From: Loripinus fragilis
Taxonomy: Eukaryota > Mollusca > Bivalvia > Lucinida > Lucinidae
Length of the DNA stretch: 64,000 nt
Direction of reading: 5' to 3'
Assembly (NCBI GenBank): GCA_964019695.1
Contig: OZ026531.1
Coordinates: 5,093,701-5,157,700 of the forward strand
The notes under the pieces were generated by a model. It made no database searches. It was given only the letters and a program-made list of their open reading frames with translations, and was not told the DNA's origin. The position numbers were made by a program, and so were the translations under genes. Positions 53,560 to 64,000 of this stretch are shown here, one piece after another; position 1 is the stretch's first letter; each line of letters opens with the position of its first letter.

Positions 53560-54645
53560 AAAAGAGGGCCAAGTGGCCCTAAATCGCTCACCTGAGTTTT
53601 GTGTAAAGCTCACATATAGATATCTGTTGAAAGCTGACCATGTCCCTGGTGACACCTGGGGTGTGGCCAATTTTAGAGGTCTACTAGGTGATGCTACATA
53701 TCAAATACCAAGGCTCTAGGCATTATGGTTTCAGACAAGAAGATTTTCATGTTTTTCCCTATATAAGCCTATGTAAAACACCTGACCCCTGGGGCAGGGC
53801 CATTTTTAGCCCCAGGGGCATTATTTGAATAAACTTGGTCGAGGTACACTAGGTAATGCTACATACCAATTATCAAGGCTCTAGGCCTTATGGTTTCAGA
53901 CTAGAAGATTTTTCCATGTTTTTCCGTATATAAGCCTTTGTAAAACGTGACCCCTGGGGCAGGGGTGTAAAATTTCCAAATAAGTTACTGGCCCTTCATG
54001 TCCCCAATTTTTCCGACATGCTGTAAATTAGAAAAGTACTACACAAATTGTCAAAAATTTTACTCGCCCTGCATATAGCTTTCTACTCACAAATGCAAGC
54101 GGGCGAGTGGAATTTTGCACCCCTGCTGGGGCGTGGCCATTTTTGGCCCCAGGGACATAATTTCAACAAACTTGGTAGAGGTAGACTAGGTAATGCTACA
54201 TACCAAGGCTCTAGGCTCTAGGCCTTATGGTTTAAATAGGCTTATATAGGGAAAACATGAAAAAAGCCTATTTAAAACATATGATCCCTGGGCCATTTTT
54301 GGCCCAAGGGGGATAATTTGAACAAACTTGGTCGAGGTCCACTAGGTAATGCTACATACCAAATATCAAAGCTCTAGGCCTTGTGGTCTCAGAGAAGAAA
54401 ATTTTCAAAGTTTACATCTTAAAAATCTATTTTTAGCCTGGGTGACCTAGATATGCAATGGACCAGAACCATTTGATCAATTTTTTAAGAGGGCCATATA
54501 AGGATCATTCCTACCAAGTTAGGTAAAAATCCACCCAGTAGTTTAGGAGATGTCCTTTGAAGCAATTGTTGACGCTGCACAGACGACAGACATCCAACGA
54601 TCACAATAGCTCACCACGATCCAATGGCTCGGGTGAGCTAAAAAC
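53560..54645 (+). mobile_element. Pearl-like element with GGCTCTAGGCCTTATGGTTT core repeats
   Basis: It begins AAAAGAGGGCCAAGTGGCCC then TAAATCGCTCACCTGAG. Three to four core units share CAAGGCTCTAGGCCTTATGG, CTAGGTAATGCTACATACC and GGGGCAGGGCCATTTTTAGC. The end has GACGACAGACATCC and GGCTCGGGTGAGCTAAAAA. A CAGGACGAGTG-type fragment is inserted near 53960-54125. Confidence 0.7.
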
Positions 54646-54715
54646 TGACTAAAATTTAAATAGCAAGAGGTCAAAAGTTCAAAACCCTTAAAAATAAGTT
54701 TCCAATCTAACTTAC

Positions 54716-54803
54716 CAAACACAAGAACTAGTCCATGCGAGGTTCCTATTGCTATGAGACTTGATACTGCCATGGCAGTTGGCATTCCAGCATCTACTTT
54801 ATC
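54716..54803 (-). CDS. VPS8: VPS8 exon 1 (local numbering), propeller blade
   Basis: This 88-nt exon encodes DKVDAGMPTAMAVSSLIAIG followed by TSHGLVLVF plus one base. It matches the vertebrate segment DKVDAG..AVSSLIAVGTSHGL, an early strand set of the WD40-like propeller. The acceptor is a long T-tract ending in CAG, and the donor is G|GTAAG. It enters in phase 0 and leaves in phase 1, which exon 2 completes to GAT (Asp). It is the most 5' exon that could be found. The acidic N-terminal segment that precedes DKVDAG in vertebrates was looked for up to 64000 and not seen. Confidence 0.93.
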
Positions 54804-54849
54804 CTGAAAAAAAAAAGATGAAAAAATCATCAGCCTGCCATAAAGCGCC

Positions 54850-55680
54850 ATCTGGAATATGCAGCAAACAACAATATCAATCTTGTCCCCTTTTTGAAGA
54901 AACAGATAAGGCTTTCTCCCACCTATAGGCTGTCAGCTCATGTAAGAAATTTCTATCTTACATGACCATGTGACTGCTTTCTTACATGGGCAGAGTAAAA
55001 TATTCATTTTTTTCCAAAAAAAGGTATTCAAAAGACCAATATATTGTGCCTAAATAACTCAAAGGCACCAAGAAAGGTTAAGCATCACTTACAGATGTCA
55101 CAAAACATGCACAACATGATGATAATTGCAATGTTCGCTAATGGCACAGGGAACCAAGCAGGACTTAATTTTGCATTTTGCAACTTAACTAATGCTCCAA
55201 TTGTGTTTTCCAGTCAATAACAAGGTGCAAACTACATTTACACTCATTTTAGTATCCGATAAAAACAAATGTGAACTCGTCGATAATTTAAATCAAACCA
55301 GTAAAAAGTTAAAATTGTTATGTTTTTTTTTTTTATTATTTTATGTTCGGACAATAAACCTTGGAAAAGTGGGAGAAAAACAGTCCAGCATGAGTCTGTC
55401 TCTGGTTAAAATTGTGACCCCAAGTCAGATATCTCTATCCTACATGGCACTCATGGTGGATTGTTTTAATCTATTCATTTGAATCATTATATTAAGTGTA
55501 CCTAGAATTTAACTATTTGTTATAATTTTTGACTGACTGCATTTTGGAGTCCCAAGGGATGCACAGAACTTATTCAAAGGCAGAGTTTTGAGAGTCTGGG
55601 GCTCATTATCCTGTGTCAGGGAAAACCATGAAGTACTCTTCAGCCTTTCTTTAAATAACACATAGTGCATTTTTGTTTAA
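54850..55680. other. Upstream of the first recognised VPS8 exon; no exon seen
   Basis: A 96-codon plus-strand frame (55192-55482) has no family resemblance. No minus-strand match to the VPS8 segment before DKVDAG was found. Confidence 0.4.
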
Positions 55681-55685
55681 ACATA

Positions 55686-55935
55686 TTTATCACATGATGT
55701 CGCATCTTGGAGTGATATAACGCCATGCAATAAAATAGATAAACAACTAGTGGTTTACAGATTTTCGAGAAACGTTATGACGTTCATAACAACCTTGTGT
55801 ACATAATGACAAAATTATAAGGTTTTTACGCGAGAAATGAGATTTCAAAGTAATCTTAATGTCATATGATAAATATAATCTAACATTCATTATTTTGAAT
55901 TATTGAATTTATTAAACTCATTGTGAAAGAGAAAA
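55686..55935 (-). mobile_element. MITE copy, inverse of 1665-1876
   Basis: AACAACTAGTGGTTTACAGA, GAGAAACGTTATGACGTTCA and TTAATGTCATATGATAAATA match the left-hand copy on the other strand. Confidence 0.6.
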
Positions 55936-56369
55936 AATGCTCGGCAAGCCTCACATTTTAGTATAAACCTATAACCAGGGGTGTGGAAATAGCAAAATTT
56001 TATACTTGCCCAGGGACAAGTAAATGGCCATAATGTACTTGTCTGAAGAAAGTTTTACTTGTCCTAAAGAGCAGATAATGCACAATCAACTTAGCTTAGC
56101 CCTTACTGTACTGATATAAAATGTAATCTTTTTTTAAAAACAGTATGAAACCAGATACAAACTCAATTGAAAACAGTGTAGATCCAGATCAGCTGGCTTG
56201 CAAGGTTAAATTAATGAATCCAATTTGAAGTACAGAATTGAATTAATTTTATTTATACTTGTCCCAGGACAAGTAGAAATTTCTAACTTGTCCTGAATGA
56301 AATGGGACCAGGTTGGACAAGTCGGGCATGGTATTTCCACAGCCCTGCCTATAGCTGATACGACTTTAG

Positions 56370-56752
56370 AACTGTCTGTTTTCTGGCCATCTGATACAGA
56401 AAGCCGGATCAACAAACTGAGGTTTTCTGAATCCATATCACTATCCTTTAAAACGAGGCTAACGTCTGTTACCTGCTTTTGCGACGACGTTGCATAAAGT
56501 AAATTGCAAGCATTGAACCAGAGACGGAAAACATGTTGATGTGACGTCAAGAAACGTAACCTTATGACAAATGTTCCCGCAATTTTTCCGGATTAAAGAC
56601 TATTATCATAATAGTAACTTGATCTGGCGTACAGTATCACATCTCGTGGATGAGGCCATACCATTGGATCACCCTCAACGCTACGCGTCTCGGGTAATCC
56701 AATGGTATGACCTCATCCACTCGACGTGATACAGTACGCCAGATGATTATGT
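56370..56752. mobile_element. Composite repeat, sister of 33228-33705 in inverted order
   Basis: 56370-56485 (TTTCTGGCCATCTGATACAG, CAACAAACTGAGGTTTTCTG, TCCTTTAAAACGAGGCTAAC) is the reverse of 33555-33705. 56598-56752 is an inverted repeat (AGTAACTTGATCTGGCGTAC; ACCATTGGATCACCCTCAAC centre). Confidence 0.7.
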
Positions 56753-57211
56753 GTTTTTATACCTTTTCCTCAACTCGCCTAATAAATTCAATAAAACATG
56801 AGCACTTATGTAAGAACCACTATAAAGGATTACAAACAAATATTTTTGATGTCACTATGATGGTTCAGGTGGTCCTTATGTAGGAATGGGGATTATGAAT
56901 CCACCTCCACACACACAATTTTTTTTTAAAAAAAAATCCTTCCTATTTATAATAAAGAAGGGAAAATAACAAATTTATGTAAAATGCTCGCTTTTCATTA
57001 AAATCCCCTGTTTTTCAAATCCTAGAACGGAAAGTGTCACAAATGTGTTAAGTCACTCTTTAAATGTGCCTACTTTAGCTATTTAGTGCGGTTGGATCTC
57101 TAAATTTGACCTGAGATTATATCCACTACTGCATTCTGTGTCAAAACCGGCAAAGGCATTTAAGACAGAAGGAGACGTTTTCTATATAAATAATGGTTTG
57201 TTTTTCCTTTT

Positions 57212-57275
57212 TCTATAGACACCGGCCGCCGAAGGCGGCTTCGACAACCCCCGAAGGGGGTGGTCGAGGTGTCTA
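57212..57275. repeat. GC-rich hairpin pair
   Basis: TATAGACACC is inverted as GGTGTCTATA, enclosing two stem-loops, GCCGCCGAAGGCGGC and ACCCCCGAAGGGGGT. It stands out in AT-rich DNA. Confidence 0.75.
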
Positions 57276-58346
57276 TAGATTGTAAACACTTTCTGTTTCC
57301 GTAATGCCTTCGGTAGTTTCCGCCCGATGTCGAAGATAGACGACATAAAGCAAAAGTCACAGGCAACTGTAACTTAACACAGAGGGTGTTTTGAACAATT
57401 AATTACAAGAATATGTACACAGAAAAGTCATTATATTCGAATATATCTGTTTACATTGGAAATAGTTGGCATTTGAAAAATTTAGCGAAACCACCCGAGA
57501 TCACGGAAACTAATTATTCTACAGGTTCCATCATATTTTTTTTTTCGCCAGCTTATAGATCTTTGAGGACAGACAAATGCGGGTACCAATCCTTAGCAAC
57601 TGTCAAAAGCTTCGAAGTGATCCGCCATTTTGTGAAAAATGCTCGACAATCGTGATCGATATTCATTGATATTCGCATTAATAACAGAAAGTGAGCGTTC
57701 CCTGTGTATCAGACAGTGTTTATATCGTGTGCCGAAAGCTGAAATTGATATTTGTCCAGGTAAAATGATGCGATGATGCATAAGCGCGGGATGCGCTCAC
57801 CAGAGTTCGGGATCTGAAGTGAAAGTAGCCGCGTTATATATTTTCGCGGCTTTCTCAATAACAACTCCCTACTTGTAACTTGTGCAACAAATAATTCAGT
57901 CATTTCACACTGCATCAGCTTTCTAACTATTTTACTGTCGAAGAATAGGATTCCACTATAGGCATTTCTGTACCAACTTCAATCTTGGAACGATGGTTAC
58001 AAGGTGTTTCACCCCATGACCAGTCCGCCCAGAGTGGTTATGCCTCAAATCTGATGCCTTGATGTTTCACCCCTACACCCAAGTCATTTTGCCACACAAA
58101 TCATGGTCGTTTCGCCCCACTTATGTAATCCCTTCAAAATCAAAGCCTCATTCGAAATAAATTAAATATAGAGAGCCATTAAATTATTTCATTTGTGTTT
58201 TTAGGATGAACATGAGTCAGTTTCGATCAGATCAATCAGCGTCAATTTGATTTAAAGTATTTGAGTATTTATTGTACATCATGATAGTCAGTGCATTTCG
58301 GAGGACATGTGGCAATATGCGATATATGTCAGGCCTTTAGTTAAGA

Positions 58347-59322
58347 CAGGGTTGGCACGATATTACCCGCCCGGGTAAACCCACCCCATAAAACCCGGGT
58401 TGGGCAATATGGTCATATTACCCACTTTGGGCAATATGCGGGTTTTATGAATTTTGGTCCTAAAAAAATCTTGGTTTTCAGTCTGATGATAGATATAAAA
58501 GTGTAAAAATGATTCTATATAGCCATATTTTAATCAGTTTAAATGGTAATACGTACTAATAGTGAGATAGTCATTAAAATATGAGTATCAGCATTGACAT
58601 TTAAGTATATTACATGTTTTTTCAAGATACAGACAAGTCAGTTTTCAACTATGTCTGATTATTATTATCTAGTCTATTATCATGATTATGCCAATCTACC
58701 AACCTTTCACCTGAAAAATACCTTAGGCTTCAATATATAAAAAAACACTCTGGGTCTTATAGCTTGATCATATTGGCAGTAAATGAAAATTTTAAAGCTA
58801 ACTTTGATTGGCGATGAGCTGTTTTATGCTTAAGCCTGAATAAACTTTATGTATATATATATATTATTTTATTCCAGAGTGTGAATAAGTTCCCATTTCC
58901 CAATACAACTGCATTAAAATATATTCACACTTTTGTTACTAGGACCAGCATGACTACATTTGATCATAATGATAATTGCTCAATTACTGCCCCAAAGGTG
59001 TGAATCACAGTCAAAACAATAGTACTGTTATTTTTCTAAATTTTGGGATATCCCCACAGTTTTCCTAAAATTTTACTACAAGGTAATACCAGCAAAAGAT
59101 GCAGACAGAAATGCAAACAGCTTTAATCCTGATCAGACTGTTTCTCTTTAGACAAGCACTGTTAGCACTGAAAAACTGTGAGGTAGCAGCTGGTTGTAGG
59201 AATTATGATAAACTTTCAGATTTATAAAACCCACATAAAACCCATAAAACCCCAAAAACCCACCCTCATAAAACCCACCGGGTTGGGCTTTATGATAAAA
59301 CCCGGGTTTTATGCCAACCCTG
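58347..59322. mobile_element. Non-autonomous hAT element, 976 bp
   Basis: The termini CAGGGTTGGCA and TGCCAACCCTG are perfect inverted repeats. The 8-bp AGTTAAGA is duplicated exactly at 58339-58346 and 59323-59330. Subterminal ACCCGGGTT/AAACCCGGGTTT repeats are on both sides. CAGGG ends with an 8-bp target duplication are typical of hAT. No transposase frame. It interrupts the AGTTAAGAGTGTGTACC leader of a hairpin MITE. Confidence 0.92.
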
Positions 59323-59329
59323 AGTTAAG

Positions 59330-59560
59330 AGTGTGTACCAAAATATTTAACTTTCTTATTTTTCAACCAAAGTGTATGTTGTGGGTACTCAAAAGAACAG
59401 TCTCATTGAGATGGTTCTTTTGAGCACCCAATATGTTGTGGGTACTCGAAAGAACCGTCTCATTGAGATGGTTCTTTTGAGCACCCAAAACATATGTTAA
59501 AACTGATGGGTAAGAAAATATTTACAATTTTAAGTCCAAAAAATTTGTTTGTCTAAACCT
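59330..59560 (+). mobile_element. GAGACGGTTC MITE with duplicated hairpin core
   Basis: Two successive cores (59391-59429 and 59445-59488), each AAAGAAC.GTCTCATTGAGA then TGGTTCTTTTGAGCACCC. The second lacks the outer CATATGTT arm on its left. This looks like a 51-bp internal tandem duplication. Confidence 0.8.
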
Positions 59561-60095
59561 ATGTATGTCATCCTTATCTACATTGTTTAACATGATTCAT
59601 ATCCATTAGATTAAAGATAATTTAGTAAGTTTATGTATATCATAACAGGCACTGAGTCTGTAGATACTGATGAATGTGGCAATATGTGATTACACTAACA
59701 CAATTACGACCAATAATGGTTAGAATAGCGTAAATTTAAAAAGATTTCAAATAGTTTAGTATTTTCAAGTATAAATTTAAAACCAGTGTAGATACTCATC
59801 AACTGACTCAATATGCAATAGTCATCAGTAGTTAACGACCGATAATGGTTAGAATAGCGTCAATTAGATTTAAGATCATTTAGTTATTTCATGTATATCA
59901 TGACAGGCAATGATAGTGTAATGGTACCATGAGTACAGGCGAGCCCCCTAACATAGCACAGCCTGGAACATTGCACAGTAGCCAAAATGCGGTCTCACTG
60001 AATTATTAATTATCACTTTTCAGGTAGATTAATCCTCATGTCTACCTCATTGAAGTAAATAATTGTTATTAAACTGTGTAATTATACCCCGCCAC

Positions 60096-60612
60096 TAGTG
60101 ATGGGAATCGGTTGGCTTTTCATAATCAATCATCGGTTTAAAACAAATGAACGATTATCGATTATAATCGGTTGACAGTATTAAATATATTTTATTGCCA
60201 GTCAGTAACCATAGAGGCCTTATTATTTGCTTCTGTGATTACAAACAGACCTGTGTATTTCAGTATAGGGCTGTGTTTCAATATAGACAGATGACAACAT
60301 GATCGGGTGTCTTCCACAACCGTAATTCTCTTTCAGTCCAACAGCATCATAGACAGAGACTTGAATTTACCATTTAAGTACAAGCATCTCAGTCTGTAGT
60401 TATATTGTTGCTGGTGTATATGCAAATGTTAGTCATGTTATTTTATAACTAAAGTTGAATAAAATTTTGCATTTGGGGTTAAATAAAAATGAAATTCTTT
60501 TGCCTGAAGATTTTTTCCGATTATAATAGATTCCCATAATTCCATTCGATCATCGATTGGTTGCAAGTAGATGAACGATTTTTGATTATAATTGATCATC
60601 GGATCAACACTA
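60096..60612. mobile_element. Non-autonomous hAT element, 517 bp
   Basis: The ends TAGTGATGGGAATCGG and GATCAACACTA are partly inverted, and CCCGCCAC is duplicated at 60088-60095 and 60613-60620. Inside, each end has ATTATAATCGGTTG-type or AACGATTTTTGATTATAATT repeats. It sits in the terminal hairpin of a pearl-like element whose remainder continues at 60613. Confidence 0.85.
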
Positions 60613-61330
60613 CCCGCCACTTTAAAAAGTATGGGGTATCATGTTATACCACCGTTCAAAGATTGACGTTTGAGTGTCCGTCTGCACAAATGTCCGTCTG
60701 TCTTTCACCGCTTTGTTTCCGCTCTCTACATGCCTCGAAATATCTTAAAATATGCACTTGGCCTCCATCACAAAAATTATTGGCATATATGGAGAACAAT
60801 AATTTGCACTAGAAATATCAAAATTTTCACTTGCCCTGCCCTGCAGCCTGAGGAACTCATGAATACAAGTGGACGACTGTATTTTCGAGCCCTTTCTCTA
60901 TCTTGAGCATTTTCTGACCAATTTTCTTCAAAAATTTGTTTTATAGTTGATAATTTGGGAAAGAGTGGTTTAGGATTATAGACGGGTAAATTTTGTTGAC
61001 TATACACAGTGTCATTGCCATTGATTTGTGTTGAAAATTTGTTTCCATGCACTATATTGAACAGTTTATGTCCTATTTCTTCAAACTTTGTATATGAGTT
61101 GATATTGGGGAGGAGTGGTTTGGGATCTTAAATGGGTAATTTCACCAAATAAGCACAGAGTGTTTGCCCTTTATTTACAAAATGTATGTTGAACATTGGT
61201 TTCGGTGATCTATCCTGAGCATTATTTGATCAGTTTTCTTCAAACTTTGCATGACAGTTGATTTTGGGAAGGATTTATTTAAATAACTACAGAATTATGG
61301 TCCTTGATTTGAAAATATGATGAAATTTTG
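60613..61330 (-). mobile_element. Pearl-like element, inverted
   Basis: CCCGCCACTTTAAAAAGTAT then GGGGTAT is the terminal hairpin; GTCCGTCTGCACAAATGTCC then GTCTGTC is the microsatellite remnant. Core units share TTTCTTCAAACTTTG, TTGATATTGGGGAGGAGTGG and AATGGGTAATTT. Confidence 0.6.
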
Positions 61331-61547
61331 TATAAAAATAAGAACTAGGTAGAGGCAAGTGCATTTAATTTTCATACATCTTCAACTGAGTTATGGTCCT
61401 TGATTTGTGGATTAATTTGTCTTTGTTTTGAAAATATTTGAGGCAGGGTATGATGCATGCCTACAGCACTTACTTTTTCCTAACTTTGTATAATTGCAAA
61501 TCTCAGGGACTGCATGGTAATGTTCCCAAGTTGCTGAGATGAAAAAC

Positions 61548-61568
61548 CTGACCCCCCCCCCCCCCCCC

Positions 61569-61614
<46 letters not shown>
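61548..61614. repeat. Poly(C) and (CA)n microsatellite
   Basis: A C-run of about 16, then AA and a CA tract of more than 20 dinucleotides, ending ACAACAAAT. Confidence 0.95.
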
Positions 61615-61615
<1 letters not shown>

Positions 61616-61639
61616 CAAATAATATAAAAATATTAAAGT

Positions 61640-62920
61640 CATGAGTATAATTTCAATTGAGAAAGGATATTGTGTGAGTACATAAGGATGATTATTTTAA
61701 TGAGGATGGCTACTGTGTGATATATAGAATTAGATGATTTCATGGTGGCTTATTTCAAGGAAGATGGACATTGTTGATTACTCAGAAAATATGCACATTA
61801 AGAATATTTCATCTTCATTGCAGTATAATTAGAGGAATAATATGTTGTGAGTACATACATGTAGGAGATATTTTCAATGGGGGATTATTTCAAGGAGGAT
61901 GGATTTTATTTGATTACATAGAAAATATACATTTGGAATATTTCAGTAGAGAATTATTTCAAGGAAGTTATGTTGGATGGAACAATAATTTTTCATGGAG
62001 GAAGGATATTGTGTGAGTACATATGAGATTATTACAATGAATGATTATTTCAAGGAGGATGGACATTTATTGATTTCGTAGAAATTATACTCATTTAGGG
62101 TATTTCAATGGAGTATTATTTCAAGGAGTAATGGGGAATGGATCATTGTGTGATGGATATTATTTGGTAACAATGGAGAATTATTTCAAGGAGTAATGGT
62201 GGATGGATCAATTGAGTATTATTTCAATGGAGGAAAGACATTGCATGAGCAAATGTACATAGGAGATTATTTCAATGGGTGATTATTTCAAGGAGTATGG
62301 ATATTATTGATTGCATAGAAATTATACTCATTTGGAATATTTCAATGGATACTCATTTGGAATATTTCAATTGAGTATTATTTCAAAGAGTAATGGAGGA
62401 TTGATCCATTGAAGATTATTTCCATAAAGGTAGGATATTGTGTGAGTACATAATGAGTATTTTTTCAAGGAGTAATAGAGTATAATTCGATGGAGTATTA
62501 TTTCAATGGAGAAAGGATATTGTGTGAGTACATAGGAGATTATTTTATTTTATTGATTATTCAATATATGTGATTATAGTACTCATTTGAAATAATTTAA
62601 GTTCAGAATTATTTCAATAGATATGCTAATTTAGGGTTATAAAAGATGAAATGGAAAATATTTCATTTAAGCTTATTTTAATTGAGTGTTATTTCAATGG
62701 AGGATGGATATTTTGTGATTACATAGGAGGATTATTTCAAAGAGTAATGGAGGATGAATCAATAGAGTATATCAATGGAGGAGGAATATTGTCTTAGTTA
62801 AGCACATAGATTATTTTGATGGAGGATTATTTCAATTAATATAGGAAATATGCATTTGGAATATTATTAATGATTTCAAAAGTATAGCTTACAGTAAAGC
62901 ATGAGTAAAGTAGGGATTTG
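61640..62920. repeat. Degenerate minisatellite (GATTATTTCAATGGAGGA)
   Basis: About 1.3 kb of loosely repeated phrases such as GAGTATTATTTCAATGGAGG, GATTATTTCAAGGAGGATGG, ATATTGTGTGAGTACATAGG and CATTTGGAATATTTCAATGG. Longer blocks recur every 150-250 bp, so there is a higher-order arrangement. No open frame and no relation to other repeats in the window. Confidence 0.75.
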
Positions 62921-63019
62921 TATCAGAAATGAGATTATAAGCTGAATATCTGAAATTAGTGTCATAGGTCTATTTTGTGCCAATTATGAGAAGAGGAGAT
63001 CTAGCAAGTTATCATTTCA

Positions 63020-63275
63020 GACTTATACCTTGGGACGAGTTATAATTGATATTCAGTTCTTTCGTATAAGCTGCTGAGATAACTGCAATATTGCCAGTGT
63101 TTTTTTCATCAATTGAAGTAATTAGAAATTGACAATAAACTTTGATCAATGAGATTATGATAATCTGACATATTAAAGTGTCATGGGACTAAAGAACTTC
63201 AGGCTTATACGTTGGGACGAGTAATTATTGATATGGAGTTCTTCCGTATAGGCTGCTAAGATAATGCAATATCAT
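63020..63275. repeat. Direct duplication of about 180-bp period
   Basis: CTTATACCTTGGGACGAGTT ... TTCTTTCGTATAAGCTGCTG at 63030 recurs as CTTATACGTTGGGACGAGTA ... TTCTTCCGTATAGGCTGCTA at 63208. Confidence 0.7.
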
Positions 63276-63309
63276 ATCTTTTTTTAGCAATTAGAAATTA
63301 ACATTACTA

Positions 63310-64000
63310 GAATGTGCAGCCGATAGGGCGCCATTGCAAATCCTCACACTCAAGTTTTTTACCACCAGCACCCCCAAATCAGACCACTGATGCATTATCC
63401 AGGCGACAGAATGAAAATTCCTTTAGACATGTTTTATGTCTTTAATTTGTGAGAACAAAAACAAAGTTTGCGATAAAAAATTTTGAAATTGACTCTGTAA
63501 GTGAAATTAAGTGATATTTGATCTTATGACCTCTCCCAAGGTTACCAGTTTGTCCCTAGGGTGAAAAATTTACTGCCATTCTGTTCTACTCATTGTCCCC
63601 TTCAATTTGATATGCCACATGACCATGTTCAAAAAAAAATTTTTTGACCCCTGGGCACACCCGGCACACCCAAGTCCCACCCCTGGGGCATGATCAAGGC
63701 GTCAGAGAAAAATCCCTTTCAATATATTCATATCTTATTTGTAAGAATACAAAAAGTTTGGTATAAAAATCTTTGAAAGCGACTTTGTTATTTAAGTTAA
63801 TGATATTTGACCCATTGACCCCTCCACTGGGCCCTAGGGGGCGGGGCCAAATTTATTTTGCTGTTGCCACCCCATTAATGTGTGTAACTCACACATCAAA
63901 TTTGGTATTGGTTTAGCAGGAGAGCATAATGGTAAGAGACGGAATTTAATTTTTGCCCCCTAAGCACCCCCTAGTCACACCCCTAGGGCATGACCCAGGT
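63310..64000 (-). mobile_element. Pearl-like element, relative of 6155-8440, cut by the window edge
   Basis: It starts CTAGAATGTGCAGCCGATAG then GGCGCCATTGCAAATCCTCA, the inverse of the end seen near 7447-7475. It continues with ATTTGATATGCCACATGACC, TGACCCCTGGGCACACCCGG and CAAATTTGGTATTGG. Confidence 0.75.

Larger units (their letters stand above)
2226..54803 (-). other. VPS8: VPS8 gene, internal part (19 exons)
   Basis: This is the span of 19 exons that join in phase to 682 codons of VPS8, the CORVET-specific subunit that helps tether Rab5-positive early endosomes. VPS8 was recognised from remembered vertebrate sequence through diagnostic strings such as GKLLRSITDAHPPGTA, SLATGGNVS, EGKAKAVVGLSG, FLECLEPY, LAGRAYPLGDIPEDLV and FDTREFLNVLAL, which appear in the expected order. 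Human VPS8 is about 1430 residues, so a little under half is present. The propeller is encoded by exons 1-11 and the start of the alpha-solenoid by exons 12-19. The start codon, promoter, C-terminal RING and poly(A) site are not in view. Exon numbers are local to this window. Confidence 0.95.

Noticed and set aside
55192..55482. 96-codon plus-strand frame as a gene
   Set aside because: Composition and lack of any recognisable motif or neighbours suggest chance.
54850..64000. N-terminal exons of VPS8
   Set aside because: Expected upstream of DKVDAG, but no minus-strand stretch resembled the remembered vertebrate sequence with splice borders. They may lie beyond the window or be too diverged or short to see by eye.

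Overview
The window reads as nuclear DNA of a mollusc, most likely a bivalve. One animal-type, intron-rich gene runs through it, and the rest is mostly short non-autonomous transposons. The organism call is an inference from two things: tRNA-derived SINEs, and several pearl-like elements (tandem core repeats of 100-200 bp, a GACG/ACGG microsatellite and a terminal hairpin), a type first described in bivalves. No prokaryotic, viral, organellar or CRISPR feature was found.

The gene is VPS8, on the minus strand. It encodes a subunit of the CORVET tether that works with Rab5 on early endosomes. Nineteen consecutive exons could be placed between 54803 (5' side) and 2226 (3' side). All have AG/GT borders and compatible phases, giving 2046 nt or 682 codons without a stop. 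They cover the N-terminal beta-propeller from about its second blade (exons 1-11 here) and the first part of the alpha-solenoid (exons 12-19). The N-terminal acidic region should lie beyond the right edge, and the rest of the solenoid and the C-terminal RING beyond the left edge. Neither was seen here.

The most unusual observation is that four of these exons carry partial tandem copies that span an intron/exon border. Exon 2 has three decayed partial copies upstream, on a 118-bp period. Exon 7 has about 26 copies of a 95-bp unit (78 nt of exon plus 17 nt of intron ending in TTTTAG) directly upstream, which makes a ladder of near-identical 3' splice sites. Exons 13 and 17 each have one downstream copy with its own splice sites; each fits the frame only if it replaces the parental exon and gives a stop if both are included.

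Layout from left to right: 1-8.6 kb, exons 19-18 among fold-back elements and a 2.3-kb pearl-like cluster; 8.6-21.5 kb, exons 17-11 with SINEs and MITEs; 21.5-29.6 kb, exons 10-8 with a 2.25-kb long-TIR element rich in AAGATGGCGGCC-like motifs; 29.6-33.2 kb, exon 7 and its exon-derived satellite, split by a hAT-like insertion; 33.2-43.5 kb, exons 6-4, several MITEs that end next to splice sites, and a 5'-truncated non-LTR retrotransposon; 43.5-54.8 kb, exons 3-1 among four pearl-like elements and the exon-2 copies; 54.8-64 kb, no recognised exon, two hAT-type elements with clear 8-bp target duplications, a CA microsatellite and a 1.3-kb degenerate minisatellite.
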